From: Actinomycetes bacterium
GTDB taxonomy: Bacteria; Actinomycetota; Acidimicrobiia; Acidimicrobiales; Palsa-688
Assembly (NCBI GenBank): GCA_021808665.1
Contig: JAKBBA010000020.1
Span: 1 to 63,889, forward strand
DNA: 63,889 nucleotides
Direction: 5' to 3'
Every line of letters starts with the position of its first letter. Within the stretch, counting starts at the first letter, position 1. The position numbers were made by a program, and so were the translations under genes. Positions 34,511-42,407 of this stretch are shown here, piece by piece. The notes below the pieces were generated by a model, which had not been told where the DNA came from, did not search any database, and was given only the letters and a program-made list of their open reading frames with translations.

Positions 34511-34774
34511 CGACGACGGTGACCTCGCGCTCAGGGCCATTGACCGCAACCGGCTAAAGGCTGCTCAGGCGTCGTAATCACACCTCTGACCCCAGAGGCC
34601 AAACGTAGGCGCCCACCGGCGAACCCTATGCTACTGCGCACCACCCCACAGAGAGCCGCTGCGGAGAGCTTCCCTCTCGACGCAGTGTAGAGTGGAGCAG
34701 GTGACAAGGCGCCGGAACGTGCCGCAACGTGGACCGCTAGACAGCGAAGGCCTCACCGCTACGAAGGTCGGTCG

Positions 34775-35050
34775 ATGATCGTAGCGATCGGGTTTCTATC
34801 CGGTATCTTGACGACTTCGGCTTGGCTGCCGCAGCTGTGGCGTACGTGGCATCGCGGCAAAGCCGATGACATCTCCTTCGCCTACCTGGGCGTTCTAGGC
34901 ACCGGGATCGTCGGCTGGATCGTCTACGGCTCCGCGAGCGGTCAACCCGCCGTGCTCATCCCGAACGTAGTCACTTTCGCCCTGCTCGTGGGACTGACCG
35001 CCCTCAAGGTCCGCCCCCGGCGCTCAGCCGCTCAGCCGCTCAGCCGCTAG
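34775..35050 (+). CDS. SemiSWEET-family sugar transporter (PQ-loop)
   Basis: A 91-residue protein with three hydrophobic segments and the PQ-loop signature GILTTSAWLPQLWRTWHRGKADDIS near the N terminus, the size and shape of bacterial SemiSWEET proteins, which dimerise to carry sugars down their gradient. The tail has a short repeat (SAAQPLSR) caused by tandem CAGCCGCT in the DNA at 35025-35048. ATG 34775. Convergent with the acyl-CoA ligase gene. Confidence 0.85.
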   Translation: MIVAIGFLSGILTTSAWLPQLWRTWHRGKADDISFAYLGVLGTGIVGWIVYGSASGQPAVLIPNVVTFALLVGLTALKVRPRRSAAQPLSR

Positions 35051-35078
35051 GCCCGAGCTTCCCCGGAGTCCGGGCGGC

Positions 35079-36713
35079 TCAGACCGCCTCTGTCGTCATG
35101 GCGGTTTGTCTCGCCCATCGGTAATCCGCCTTGCCGTTGGGCGCTCGGCGTACGACGTCGACGACGACGATCCGCTTGGGTATCTTGTAGCCCGACAACG
35201 AGCTCCGCAGCCATTCTCGCAACTCGTCCCCGTCGGGGCGCTCGGGGCGGTCACAGCCGACGACAGCCACGACCTGCTGGCCGAAGCGCTCGTCGGGGAG
35301 GCCGACAACCAGGCAGTCGTCGACCGCCTCGTGGCGTTTGAGGGCCTCTTCTACCTCTTCGGGATAGACCTTCTCTCCCCCGGTGTTGATGCAGTTCGAG
35401 CCCCTGCCAAGCAGGCGGATGCTGCCATCAGCGTCGACGGTCGCCCAGTCGCCGGTGATCACATAAGACTCCCCTTCAAAGGTGCGGAACGTCCGGGCCG
35501 TCTTGTCAGGGTCTTTGTAGTAGCCGAAAGCGGGAGTCTGCGTAGCGAGCATGCCCTGCTCTTCGGACCCCGGCTGCACCCGCCTTCCGTCCTCGGTGAT
35601 GACGATCGTGCCGGGGATCAGGTCGAACCTCGCCGTCGGCACCTTCGTCTCCCGCGACACCGACGTCACACCGTACCCGCCGCCTTCCGTGGACCCGAGC
35701 GCGTCGATCATGACAGCGCCGAGTCTCTCCGCGAGGCCTTCTTTGACCTCTGCGCTCCACATCGCCCCCGAAGAGGCGATCGTGTCCAAACCGGCAAGGT
35801 CGAGCGTCCTACCCTGCGCTTCTAGTTGCTCCAAGGCTCTCAGCATGGGCCTGGCGAAGGCGTCCCCGACCACGACGACGCGGGTGGCCCTCTCCCGCTC
35901 GGCGACTTCCCAAAGCTCGTAGGGGTCGAAGGTGCGACTCTCCAGCAGCACGGCTGTGCCGCCGGCGAGCAAGGCGGGCATCGCCCCGACCCACATGCCG
36001 GTGCCGTGCATCAGCGGAGGGCAGGTCACCGTGACCAGGCGAGGCACGGCAGCCATCGCCTCCAGGAAAGCCGGGATCTCCTCGACGCTCGTCGGGGTCG
36101 CGACCGGAAGGCCGAGCAGGGCGAAGTTCTGGTACTGGGACCGCACGAAGTCGTGCTGGCGGGACATGACACCCTTGGGCATTCCCGTGGTGCCGCCGGT
36201 GTAGAGCATGTAAAGGTCGTCGCCGTCACGCTCGGTGCGCTGCGCCGGCTCGTGATCCCCTAAGAGGCTATCCCATGGCAGCGCCTTGGGCACTTCGATC
36301 TGGGCGTCGCTTTGAGGGTCGGGCACCTCCACAAGAAGCTTCAAGCCCGGCAGCCGGTCGAGCACTCTCAAGACCCGGTCGGCCATCGAAGAGTGGTAGA
36401 CGAGGGCTTCGGTGTCAGCGTCAGCGAGGAGGTAGGCGAGCTCGTCGTCGACGTAGCGGTAGTTGACGTTTATGGCGACGCAGCGGGCTTTGTAGGAGCC
36501 GTACTGGGCGATCAGGTATTCGGGGCTGTTGTACAAGCACAGGGCGACCTTGGCGCCCGGTTCCAGGCCGTGGGCTCCCAAGGCGGCAGCGAAGCGCGCC
36601 GCCTGGTCGTCGTATTCACGGTAGGTAACCCGTCGAGCACCGGACACTATGGCCTCGGCCGCCGGGTTGAAGTCCGTCACCGCCTCCCATGCGCTGGCGA
36701 AGTGCAACCTCAC
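35079..36713 (-). CDS. AMP-forming acyl-CoA synthetase
   Basis: A 544-residue ANL-superfamily ligase that adenylates a carboxylic acid and transfers it to CoA. Motifs: P-loop LYTGGTTGMPKGVMSRQ, ALGSTEGGGYGVT, GDWATVDADGSIRLLGRGSNCINTGGEKVYPEEVEE (hinge), and the catalytic lysine in RAPNGKADYRWA. It resembles FadD-type ligases of actinobacteria acting on fatty acids or steroid side chains. It starts with GTG 36713 and lies 97 bases downstream of the thiolase gene on the same strand, in a probable three-gene operon. Confidence 0.9.
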   Translation of the reverse strand: MRLHFASAWEAVTDFNPAAEAIVSGARRVTYREYDDQAARFAAALGAHGLEPGAKVALCLYNSPEYLIAQYGSYKARCVAINVNYRYVDDELAYLLADADTEALVYHSSMADRVLRVLDRLPGLKLLVEVPDPQSDAQIEVPKALPWDSLLGDHEPAQRTERDGDDLYMLYTGGTTGMPKGVMSRQHDFVRSQYQNFALLGLPVATPTSVEEIPAFLEAMAAVPRLVTVTCPPLMHGTGMWVGAMPALLAGGTAVLLESRTFDPYELWEVAERERATRVVVVGDAFARPMLRALEQLEAQGRTLDLAGLDTIASSGAMWSAEVKEGLAERLGAVMIDALGSTEGGGYGVTSVSRETKVPTARFDLIPGTIVITEDGRRVQPGSEEQGMLATQTPAFGYYKDPDKTARTFRTFEGESYVITGDWATVDADGSIRLLGRGSNCINTGGEKVYPEEVEEALKRHEAVDDCLVVGLPDERFGQQVVAVVGCDRPERPDGDELREWLRSSLSGYKIPKRIVVVDVVRRAPNGKADYRWARQTAMTTEAV

Positions 36714-36810
36714 GACCGGACCCTACCTGAACCGGACGCGAACTTCGAAACCTCAAACGGCAGCACGACCGTTCCCCTCATTGTCCTGCGGTGTCTTTCC
36801 AAGGCGGCGA

Positions 36811-38013
36811 TCAGGCGGAAGGTTCGGACCCGACGACCGACACGAAGCTGACGCACTCCCCGGGCTGGCCGCCGAGGTTGTGGGTGAGGGCAAGCTTGCG
36901 GGTGGGGCTGAGGCTGGCTATTCGGCGCTCGTCAGGCGCCTCTCCGCGCAGCTGCAGCCAGCATTCGAACATCATCCGCAACCCCGATGCGCCGATGGGA
37001 TGGCCGAACGCCTTCAGGCCACCGTCGGGGTTGACAGGCAGCTCCCCGTCGAGGTCGTAGGTTCCCGCCAGAGCTTCCTTCCATGCGAAGCCGCGTTCCG
37101 CGAAGCCGAGGTCTTCCATGAGCACCAGCTCGGTGGGGGTGAAGCAGTCGTGCACCTCCGCCATCGCGATCTCAGCCCGAGGGTCGGTAACGCCCGCCTG
37201 GGCGTACGCGTCGGTGGCAGCCGCGACCACCTCCGGGAACGTCGTGAAGTCGTAGGCGGGGTCTATGTTTCCCCTGGCGGGGCCGGCAACGAAAGAGAGG
37301 CCTTTCACATATAGGGGACGGTCCGTGTAGCGGTGCGCGTCCTCGGCTCTGACCACAATGGCCGCAGCCGAACCGTCCGAAACGCCCGAGCAGTCGAACA
37401 CGCCGAGCATCCCCGCTATCGGAGCGGAACGCGCTATTACCTCTTTGGACACTTCCTTGCGGAACTGCGCCCTGGGGTTGCGGGCGCCGTTGTAATGGTT
37501 TTTCCAGGCTATGCGGGTGAGAACCTCTTTTAGCTCTGCCTCGTCGACCCCGTACTTTTTGGCGTAGGCAGGTGCCAGCAGGCTGAAGCGGGCCGGAGCT
37601 GTGATCTCCGCTATGGTGCCGTCCCCGGGCAGGGGTGCGCTTACCAAGCCGGAGAACCCAGAGTCTTTCAGCTTTTCCACCCCTACGGCCATAGCCACGT
37701 CGAAGGCGCCCGAAGCCACCGCGTAGCAAGCGTTTCGCAGCGCTTCGGAACCAGTGGCGCACATGTTTTCGAGACGGGTGACAGGCTTGTTCTCCAGGCG
37801 GAGCACCCGGGACAGGGTGAGACCCGACACACCTGAGCCCATCGTCCCGAGCCAGTATGCGTCGATGTCGTCCCTGTCCACGCCGGCGGACAGCATCGCC
37901 GCCTGGGTGGATTCGATCAGCATGTCGTCGGTGGAGCGATCCCAGTGCTCCCCGAAGTTGGTGCAGCCCATGCCGACTATGGCGACTCTGTCTCTGATTC
38001 CCTTCGATGCCAT
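36811..38013 (-). CDS. Thiolase (SCP2/lipid-transfer type)
   Basis: A 400-residue thiolase. The nucleophile region is MCATGSEALRNACYAVASG, the first His is in EVHDCFTPTE, the second in GGLKAFGHPIGASGLRM, and the second cysteine in GGQPGECVSF, so all catalytic residues expected of a true thiolase are present, unlike Ltp2-type aldolases. It condenses or cleaves acyl-CoAs. It is next to the HMGS-like/DUF35 fusion (58-base gap), so the two may form a complex. GGGAGG-type ribosome site precedes ATG 38013. Confidence 0.92.
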   Translation of the reverse strand: MASKGIRDRVAIVGMGCTNFGEHWDRSTDDMLIESTQAAMLSAGVDRDDIDAYWLGTMGSGVSGLTLSRVLRLENKPVTRLENMCATGSEALRNACYAVASGAFDVAMAVGVEKLKDSGFSGLVSAPLPGDGTIAEITAPARFSLLAPAYAKKYGVDEAELKEVLTRIAWKNHYNGARNPRAQFRKEVSKEVIARSAPIAGMLGVFDCSGVSDGSAAAIVVRAEDAHRYTDRPLYVKGLSFVAGPARGNIDPAYDFTTFPEVVAAATDAYAQAGVTDPRAEIAMAEVHDCFTPTELVLMEDLGFAERGFAWKEALAGTYDLDGELPVNPDGGLKAFGHPIGASGLRMMFECWLQLRGEAPDERRIASLSPTRKLALTHNLGGQPGECVSFVSVVGSEPSA

Positions 38014-38071
38014 TTGCTACCTCCCGTTGGATGTTGCGTGTGGTGCTATGCCTTCGTGTGGAACGGCCAGT

Positions 38072-39472
38072 TCAGATGAGGACTGGCCTCGCCTTCCAGA
38101 AGTAGTTGTGGATTCCCGAGGCCGTTGTCAGGCGCCGGAAGGACATCTCGACCCGGTCTCCGATAGCTACCTTGTCAGGGTCAGCGTCGGTCAGCTCACA
38201 GCTGAGCCGGCCGCCGCCGTCGAAGTCGATGACGGCTGCGATTACCGGGGGGCACGGCGAGAACGCCAGGTGGTCGACGGTGTAGGTCGCTATCGTCGCC
38301 GTCTTGTCGGCCATCGGCTCCTCGACCATCCGGTCTACGGCCTTGCAGCTGACGCACACCCTGACCGCGGGAAGGTGCACCGTCGAGCACTCTTCGCAGC
38401 GGTGAGCGACGAAACCGTACTTGTAGCGCGAGGATCGGTGCGTCGGGGGTGCAGCCGGGCCTTGCGGGTCCGGCCGCCTCGGAGGCTCCTTGGAGAGCAA
38501 CCCCCGCCACGAGAGGAAGTCGGTGTAACGCACCGGCTTGCCACCACGCTCGGCCTGAGCGGCGACTGCCAAGTCCGGGCGGTGCCGTGCTATCGCTTCG
38601 GTCGTCCGCAGCGCCATCGCCGTAGCACCGTCGGCGAGTGTCACCACCGCTATCGTCTCGCCGGGTTTTGCCATGTCGAGAACGTTGGCGAGGATCAGCC
38701 CAGCCTGGGCGGCGCCTGGGTTCCCGATCGAGGTGGTCATGTCGTCGGCGACCCGCCCGGCGCCGCAAGACGCGGCGAAGGACCGTACGGCGCGCCCGTG
38801 AAGCCCGGCTACGACGACAACGTCGATCTCCGACGGGGACAGCCCTGACTTCTTCAGCATCTCGTTGAAAGCCGACTCGGCGAGCGGAACGTATACGTGC
38901 TCGCCGAAACGCTCCTCCCACACCCTCGACGAAACGGCGCCAGGTAGACGCCAGCGGTCAAGGAATTCGTCGGTGGCGCTCGCCTCGGCCACGACCTCCG
39001 CTATCGCTTCGGGATCATCTCCGAAAAGGAAAGCGGCTGCTGCGTCACCTCCGTCGCGCTCGTCGGCCCCGCCCGGCAGGCCGGTCCTCACGTCCGAGAC
39101 GACCACCAAGGTGGGCCCAGGGGCCTCAGCCCCCATGAGAAGCGCTCCGGCCGCGGAGCGCACCGAGCCGCACACGTCGACAGCGAGGCACCCAGTCGGC
39201 AGTCGAAGCGCGGCGTGGAGCACGTTGGCGTTCGTCTTGTCCAAGTACGGCGGGTTAGCCGTGGCGTAGAGAAGTCGTTGCGGGGCGCCGGCGTCTACCG
39301 CCCGTCTCAGGGCCTGGCGGGCAGCTTCCACGCCCATGGAGGTGGGGTCCTCGTCGTAGCCGGCCACGGCCCTGGAACCTTTTCCCCCTCCGCCGCCTAG
39401 AGCAGCGCCGATGTCGGCTCGGATCAGACGGTGACGTGGAATGTAAGTCCCGTATGAGATCAGCCCCACCAT
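38072..39472 (-). CDS. HMG-CoA synthase-like protein fused to a Zn-ribbon/DUF35 OB-fold domain
   Basis: A 466-residue fusion. Residues about 1-310 form a thiolase-fold HMGS/KAS III-like domain (GLISYGTYIPRHRL, the cysteine in AVDVCGSVRSAAGALLMGAE, SIGNPGAAQAGL, GETIAVVTLADGATA). From about 345 a DUF35 unit follows: rubredoxin-like ribbon HRCEECSTVHLPAVRVCVSC and an OB fold (ATYTVDHLAFSPCPPVIAAVIDFDGGGRLSCEL). The Glu of the HMGS triad (in an ATES-type motif) is absent: the position reads ATANPPY; the usual His context is VAGLHGRA. So the reaction may not be HMG-CoA synthesis. AGGAGG lies just upstream of ATG 39472. Confidence 0.85.
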   Translation of the reverse strand: MVGLISYGTYIPRHRLIRADIGAALGGGGGKGSRAVAGYDEDPTSMGVEAARQALRRAVDAGAPQRLLYATANPPYLDKTNANVLHAALRLPTGCLAVDVCGSVRSAAGALLMGAEAPGPTLVVVSDVRTGLPGGADERDGGDAAAAFLFGDDPEAIAEVVAEASATDEFLDRWRLPGAVSSRVWEERFGEHVYVPLAESAFNEMLKKSGLSPSEIDVVVVAGLHGRAVRSFAASCGAGRVADDMTTSIGNPGAAQAGLILANVLDMAKPGETIAVVTLADGATAMALRTTEAIARHRPDLAVAAQAERGGKPVRYTDFLSWRGLLSKEPPRRPDPQGPAAPPTHRSSRYKYGFVAHRCEECSTVHLPAVRVCVSCKAVDRMVEEPMADKTATIATYTVDHLAFSPCPPVIAAVIDFDGGGRLSCELTDADPDKVAIGDRVEMSFRRLTTASGIHNYFWKARPVLI

Positions 39473-39636
39473 TGCGCCTCCTTTAGATGCAAAAACCTAT
39501 ACCAGCTACAGCGTAGGTGCCCGGCGCCTGCGGCGCACGAGGTCGTCCAGCATGCCAACTAAGGTTAGCTGAGCTAAGCGGACCGACTCCGACTGGCGGG
39601 GTTAATTGACCTTGTGGTTAATATTGAGCTGACGAG

Positions 39637-39670
39637 GCTGGTCTTAACCATAAGCTGGCCTTAACCATAA
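39637..39670. repeat. Tandem 17-bp repeat upstream of the SDR gene (putative operator)
   Basis: GCTGGTCTTAACCATAA (39637-39653) is followed immediately by GCTGGCCTTAACCATAA (39654-39670), identical but for one base. An inverted partial copy, TTGTGGTTAAT, lies at 39612-39622. The site ends 20 bases before the SDR ATG and is in the intergenic region shared with the HMGS-like operon. AT-rich in an otherwise GC-rich stretch; a regulator binding site is likely. Confidence 0.6.
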
Positions 39671-39690
39671 AAGAGCTTGGGGAACAAAGC

Positions 39691-40443
39691 ATGGACTTCG
39701 AAGGGCGGGTGCTGTTCGTAACGGGCGGTGGTTCGGGTATAGGCGCTGCCACGGCGCGGCGCTTCGCCGCTGGTGGGGGCGCCGTTGCCGTAGCCGACCT
39801 TGACGCCGGCAAGGCCAAGGACGTCGCCGAGTCCCTCGGCAACGCCGTCGGATTCGGCGTAGACGTATCAGACGAGGCTTCGGTGCGCGATGCTCTGTCG
39901 GAGTGCCGGCAGAAGTTGGGGCTCGTGGACGCTGTCCTTAACGCGGCAGGTCACGCTGAGTTCGGCGTCATCGAGGACTGGTCCTTCGAACGCTGGACGA
40001 AGATGATGGCAGTGCACGCCGGCGGGACGTTCCTGGTGTGCAAGCACGTGGTCGGTCAGATGAGAGAGAAGGGCGGCGGGGCGATAGTGAACGTCGCGTC
40101 CGTCGCCGCCCTCGTTGCCCAACAACGTAACTCCGTCTACGGCGCGGCCAAAGGGGCGATAATGTCCTTCAGCCGCCAACTGGCATTAGACCTTGCTCCT
40201 GACATCCGGGTGAACACGGTGGCCCCCGGTAGGGTACGCACCGGGATGACCGAGCCGATCATGCTTTCGCGCGGCGAGGGCAGCGTTGAGGAGGGGGCCA
40301 GGGCGTTTGGAGCCGCGAACCCCCAAAAGCGGGTGGCGAACGCCGACGAGATCGCAGGCCCGGTCTGCTTTTTGCTCTCTGACGACGCCAGTTTCGTGAC
40401 CGGCACCGTCTTGGTGGCCGACGGTGGAGAAACCGCTATTTGA
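39691..40443 (+). CDS. Short-chain dehydrogenase/reductase (SDR)
   Basis: A 250-residue classical SDR: NAD(P)-binding TGGGSGIGAATARRFAAGGG, the NAA-G motif in LNAAGHAEFG, the catalytic S in VNVASVAALV, Y-x-x-x-K in SVYGAAKGA, and the C-terminal FVTGTVLVADGG. An Asp after beta-2 (VADLDAGKA) suggests preference for NAD(H). Divergent from the HMGS-like/thiolase/ligase operon, so it may catalyse a 3-hydroxyacyl-type redox step in the same pathway (inference). Confidence 0.92.
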   Translation: MDFEGRVLFVTGGGSGIGAATARRFAAGGGAVAVADLDAGKAKDVAESLGNAVGFGVDVSDEASVRDALSECRQKLGLVDAVLNAAGHAEFGVIEDWSFERWTKMMAVHAGGTFLVCKHVVGQMREKGGGAIVNVASVAALVAQQRNSVYGAAKGAIMSFSRQLALDLAPDIRVNTVAPGRVRTGMTEPIMLSRGEGSVEEGARAFGAANPQKRVANADEIAGPVCFLLSDDASFVTGTVLVADGGETAI

Positions 40444-40492
40444 GGCTCTCCGAAAGCAGAGGCGAGGTGCCAGCCAGGGGAGGCGGGGTGGA

Positions 40493-42229
40493 CTAGGCGT
40501 CGGTCGAGAGCGCTTCGAGTAGTTCGTCGGCTCTCGCGAGACGCTGCTTCACTACAAGTTGAATTGGTTCGTCAAGGCCTGCTGCCACCTCGTCAAGCGA
40601 GATGCGTGCCGCTCGTACAAGCTCTACGACACTGTTACGGCCGTCTAGCACAGCTGAACGCATTCGCTCTGCGATAGTGGTTGCGAGACGTTCGTCGAAC
40701 TCCCGCGCGAAGGTCTCGTAGGAGACCGACATTAGTCTCGCCGGGATCGCCTCTGCTATCAGCCACAGCGGCTCGAGGGCCAGCTGCCTCCAGCGGGCTG
40801 GTTGCTGCAGGCTCGCCACACCTGCTGCAGCCAGAGCCGCTGATGCTGCCACAAACCCGGCCCGCTGCGGGGGTTTAAGGAACGGCCAGTAGAGGCCCGC
40901 CACGATAACAGCCGTGCTTCCCACGTCGAAGAAGGGGTAGTGCTGCTTGCCACGGGCGTCCGCCGGATAACGAAGTCGCGGAGTGGTCGACAACGTGCAC
41001 CCGGCGCTCACAGCTAGCACCGCCGAGAGGATCCTGGCGTGCCGGCGGTCGCGGTCGCCAGGCGGGTCGGAGTGCACCTTCCAAGCGAGCGCTGCCATGG
41101 CGCCAGCCCACGGCACGACAGCGGAGAGGGGCGCCCCGCCATAGGCGTCGGAGGTGAGAAGCAGCTGCCACAGAGCACCCAAACCCAAGATCACGGCAGC
41201 GGGGTCTACCGGCCCCGCCTTCCAAGTCGGATCTGCGCTCAACACGATCGGGATTCCGTTGACGACCAGGTGCCGTGGCGCTCCGGGCACCGCAGCCTCG
41301 TCGGTGTCGCTCACCGACACCTCAACTCGGCCGTACAAACCGAGGCTGTCAAGGCGAGATTCGAGCTCGGCCGCCTGGCCCGCCGACACGACTACCGTTC
41401 CGTGGCCGGGCGCCACGTGAACGACTATGTCACGGTCCAGGCGGGGCGTGTCGTTGTTGCGCTTCTCCCAGCGCAGCAGGGCATGACCGAGGAACACTTC
41501 GGCCCCGCCAAGCTGTTCGCTAAGCGATGCACGCCACCCTCTCAGAGCGCCTGGGTCGATCTCTGCGGGCATCGACGCGTGCCCGGCGAGGAGCGGCGCG
41601 ATCGACCACAGCCGGTCTACGACAGTGTCCGCTCCGAACGCCACGGACGCCTGGCCGGCCAGGAAAGCATAGGACTCCTGCGCTGACAGCTCCCGGTCGA
41701 AGCGCGCCTCGGCAGAACGGCGGGACCGGATCTGATACGAGCGCAGTCCCCATCCTGTCGCTACTGCGACTACCTGCCACACAAAGGCCTGCCAGCCGGT
41801 CCGCTTACCTCGAAGTTTGCGAAACCCTGCCACGACTGCGGCCTCGAGGGCCGGTATACCCACCGCTGCGAAGCCGAACCTGAGGCCCGCTTCGATCCCG
41901 AGGGGTGTGACGCCCAGGGTCGCAGTGTCGAAGGGCGCGTCGAGCGCCTCAGACCAAAAAGCCACGTCGACAAGGTCAGCAGCCAAACGCTTCTTCAGGT
42001 GGGGGTCGCTTCGGCGGTTCAGCGCAATGTAGGTGGCGAGGTCGGCGGCCACGCAGGCAGCCATCGCAACACTGTGGTGCCGGCGACGCCGCGAACCCAG
42101 AGCCTCCAATGTAGAGGCCCGCGCCGCAAGCCGCATGAGCGCGTGAAAGCGCGGGCGTGCGCGAAGCATCGCCTCGACAGTCGATCTTGAAGCTTCTACC
42201 TCAGCCCAGCTCAGCCTTCTGGCCCTCAC
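40493..42229 (-). CDS. Unrecognised multi-pass membrane protein
   Basis: A 578-residue protein I do not recognise. It begins VRARRLSWAEVEASRSTVEAML with GTG 42229. Roughly six hydrophobic stretches are visible (for example SVAMAACVAADLATYIAL, AFVWQVVAVATGWGL, AAVILGLGALWQLLL, VVPWAGAMAALAW, FVAASAALAAAGVASL). A soluble part around residues 215-350 (DRDIVVHVAPGHGTVVVSAGQAAELESRL) lies between membrane groups. The last 75 residues are helical and charged (FAREFDERLATTIAERMRSAVLDG), vaguely like the dimerisation helices of sensor kinases, but no ATPase domain follows. Divergent from the LytM-like gene. Confidence 0.7.
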   Translation of the reverse strand: MRARRLSWAEVEASRSTVEAMLRARPRFHALMRLAARASTLEALGSRRRRHHSVAMAACVAADLATYIALNRRSDPHLKKRLAADLVDVAFWSEALDAPFDTATLGVTPLGIEAGLRFGFAAVGIPALEAAVVAGFRKLRGKRTGWQAFVWQVVAVATGWGLRSYQIRSRRSAEARFDRELSAQESYAFLAGQASVAFGADTVVDRLWSIAPLLAGHASMPAEIDPGALRGWRASLSEQLGGAEVFLGHALLRWEKRNNDTPRLDRDIVVHVAPGHGTVVVSAGQAAELESRLDSLGLYGRVEVSVSDTDEAAVPGAPRHLVVNGIPIVLSADPTWKAGPVDPAAVILGLGALWQLLLTSDAYGGAPLSAVVPWAGAMAALAWKVHSDPPGDRDRRHARILSAVLAVSAGCTLSTTPRLRYPADARGKQHYPFFDVGSTAVIVAGLYWPFLKPPQRAGFVAASAALAAAGVASLQQPARWRQLALEPLWLIAEAIPARLMSVSYETFAREFDERLATTIAERMRSAVLDGRNSVVELVRAARISLDEVAAGLDEPIQLVVKQRLARADELLEALSTDA

Positions 42230-42407
42230 ACTTAGAGTATGGCCGAACGGCCCGGGCGGGCCCGTAATGCAGCCCACCCTTACGGGGCAAAAGCGGAAAA
42301 TGCCCAAGTTGACCGATCATCGGGTCGAGATCTGGGTCGGAAGCGAACATGTCCGACGCACCGAGATGATCCGAACCGACGAATTGATTAGGAGAGCGAC
42401 CAGCCCG

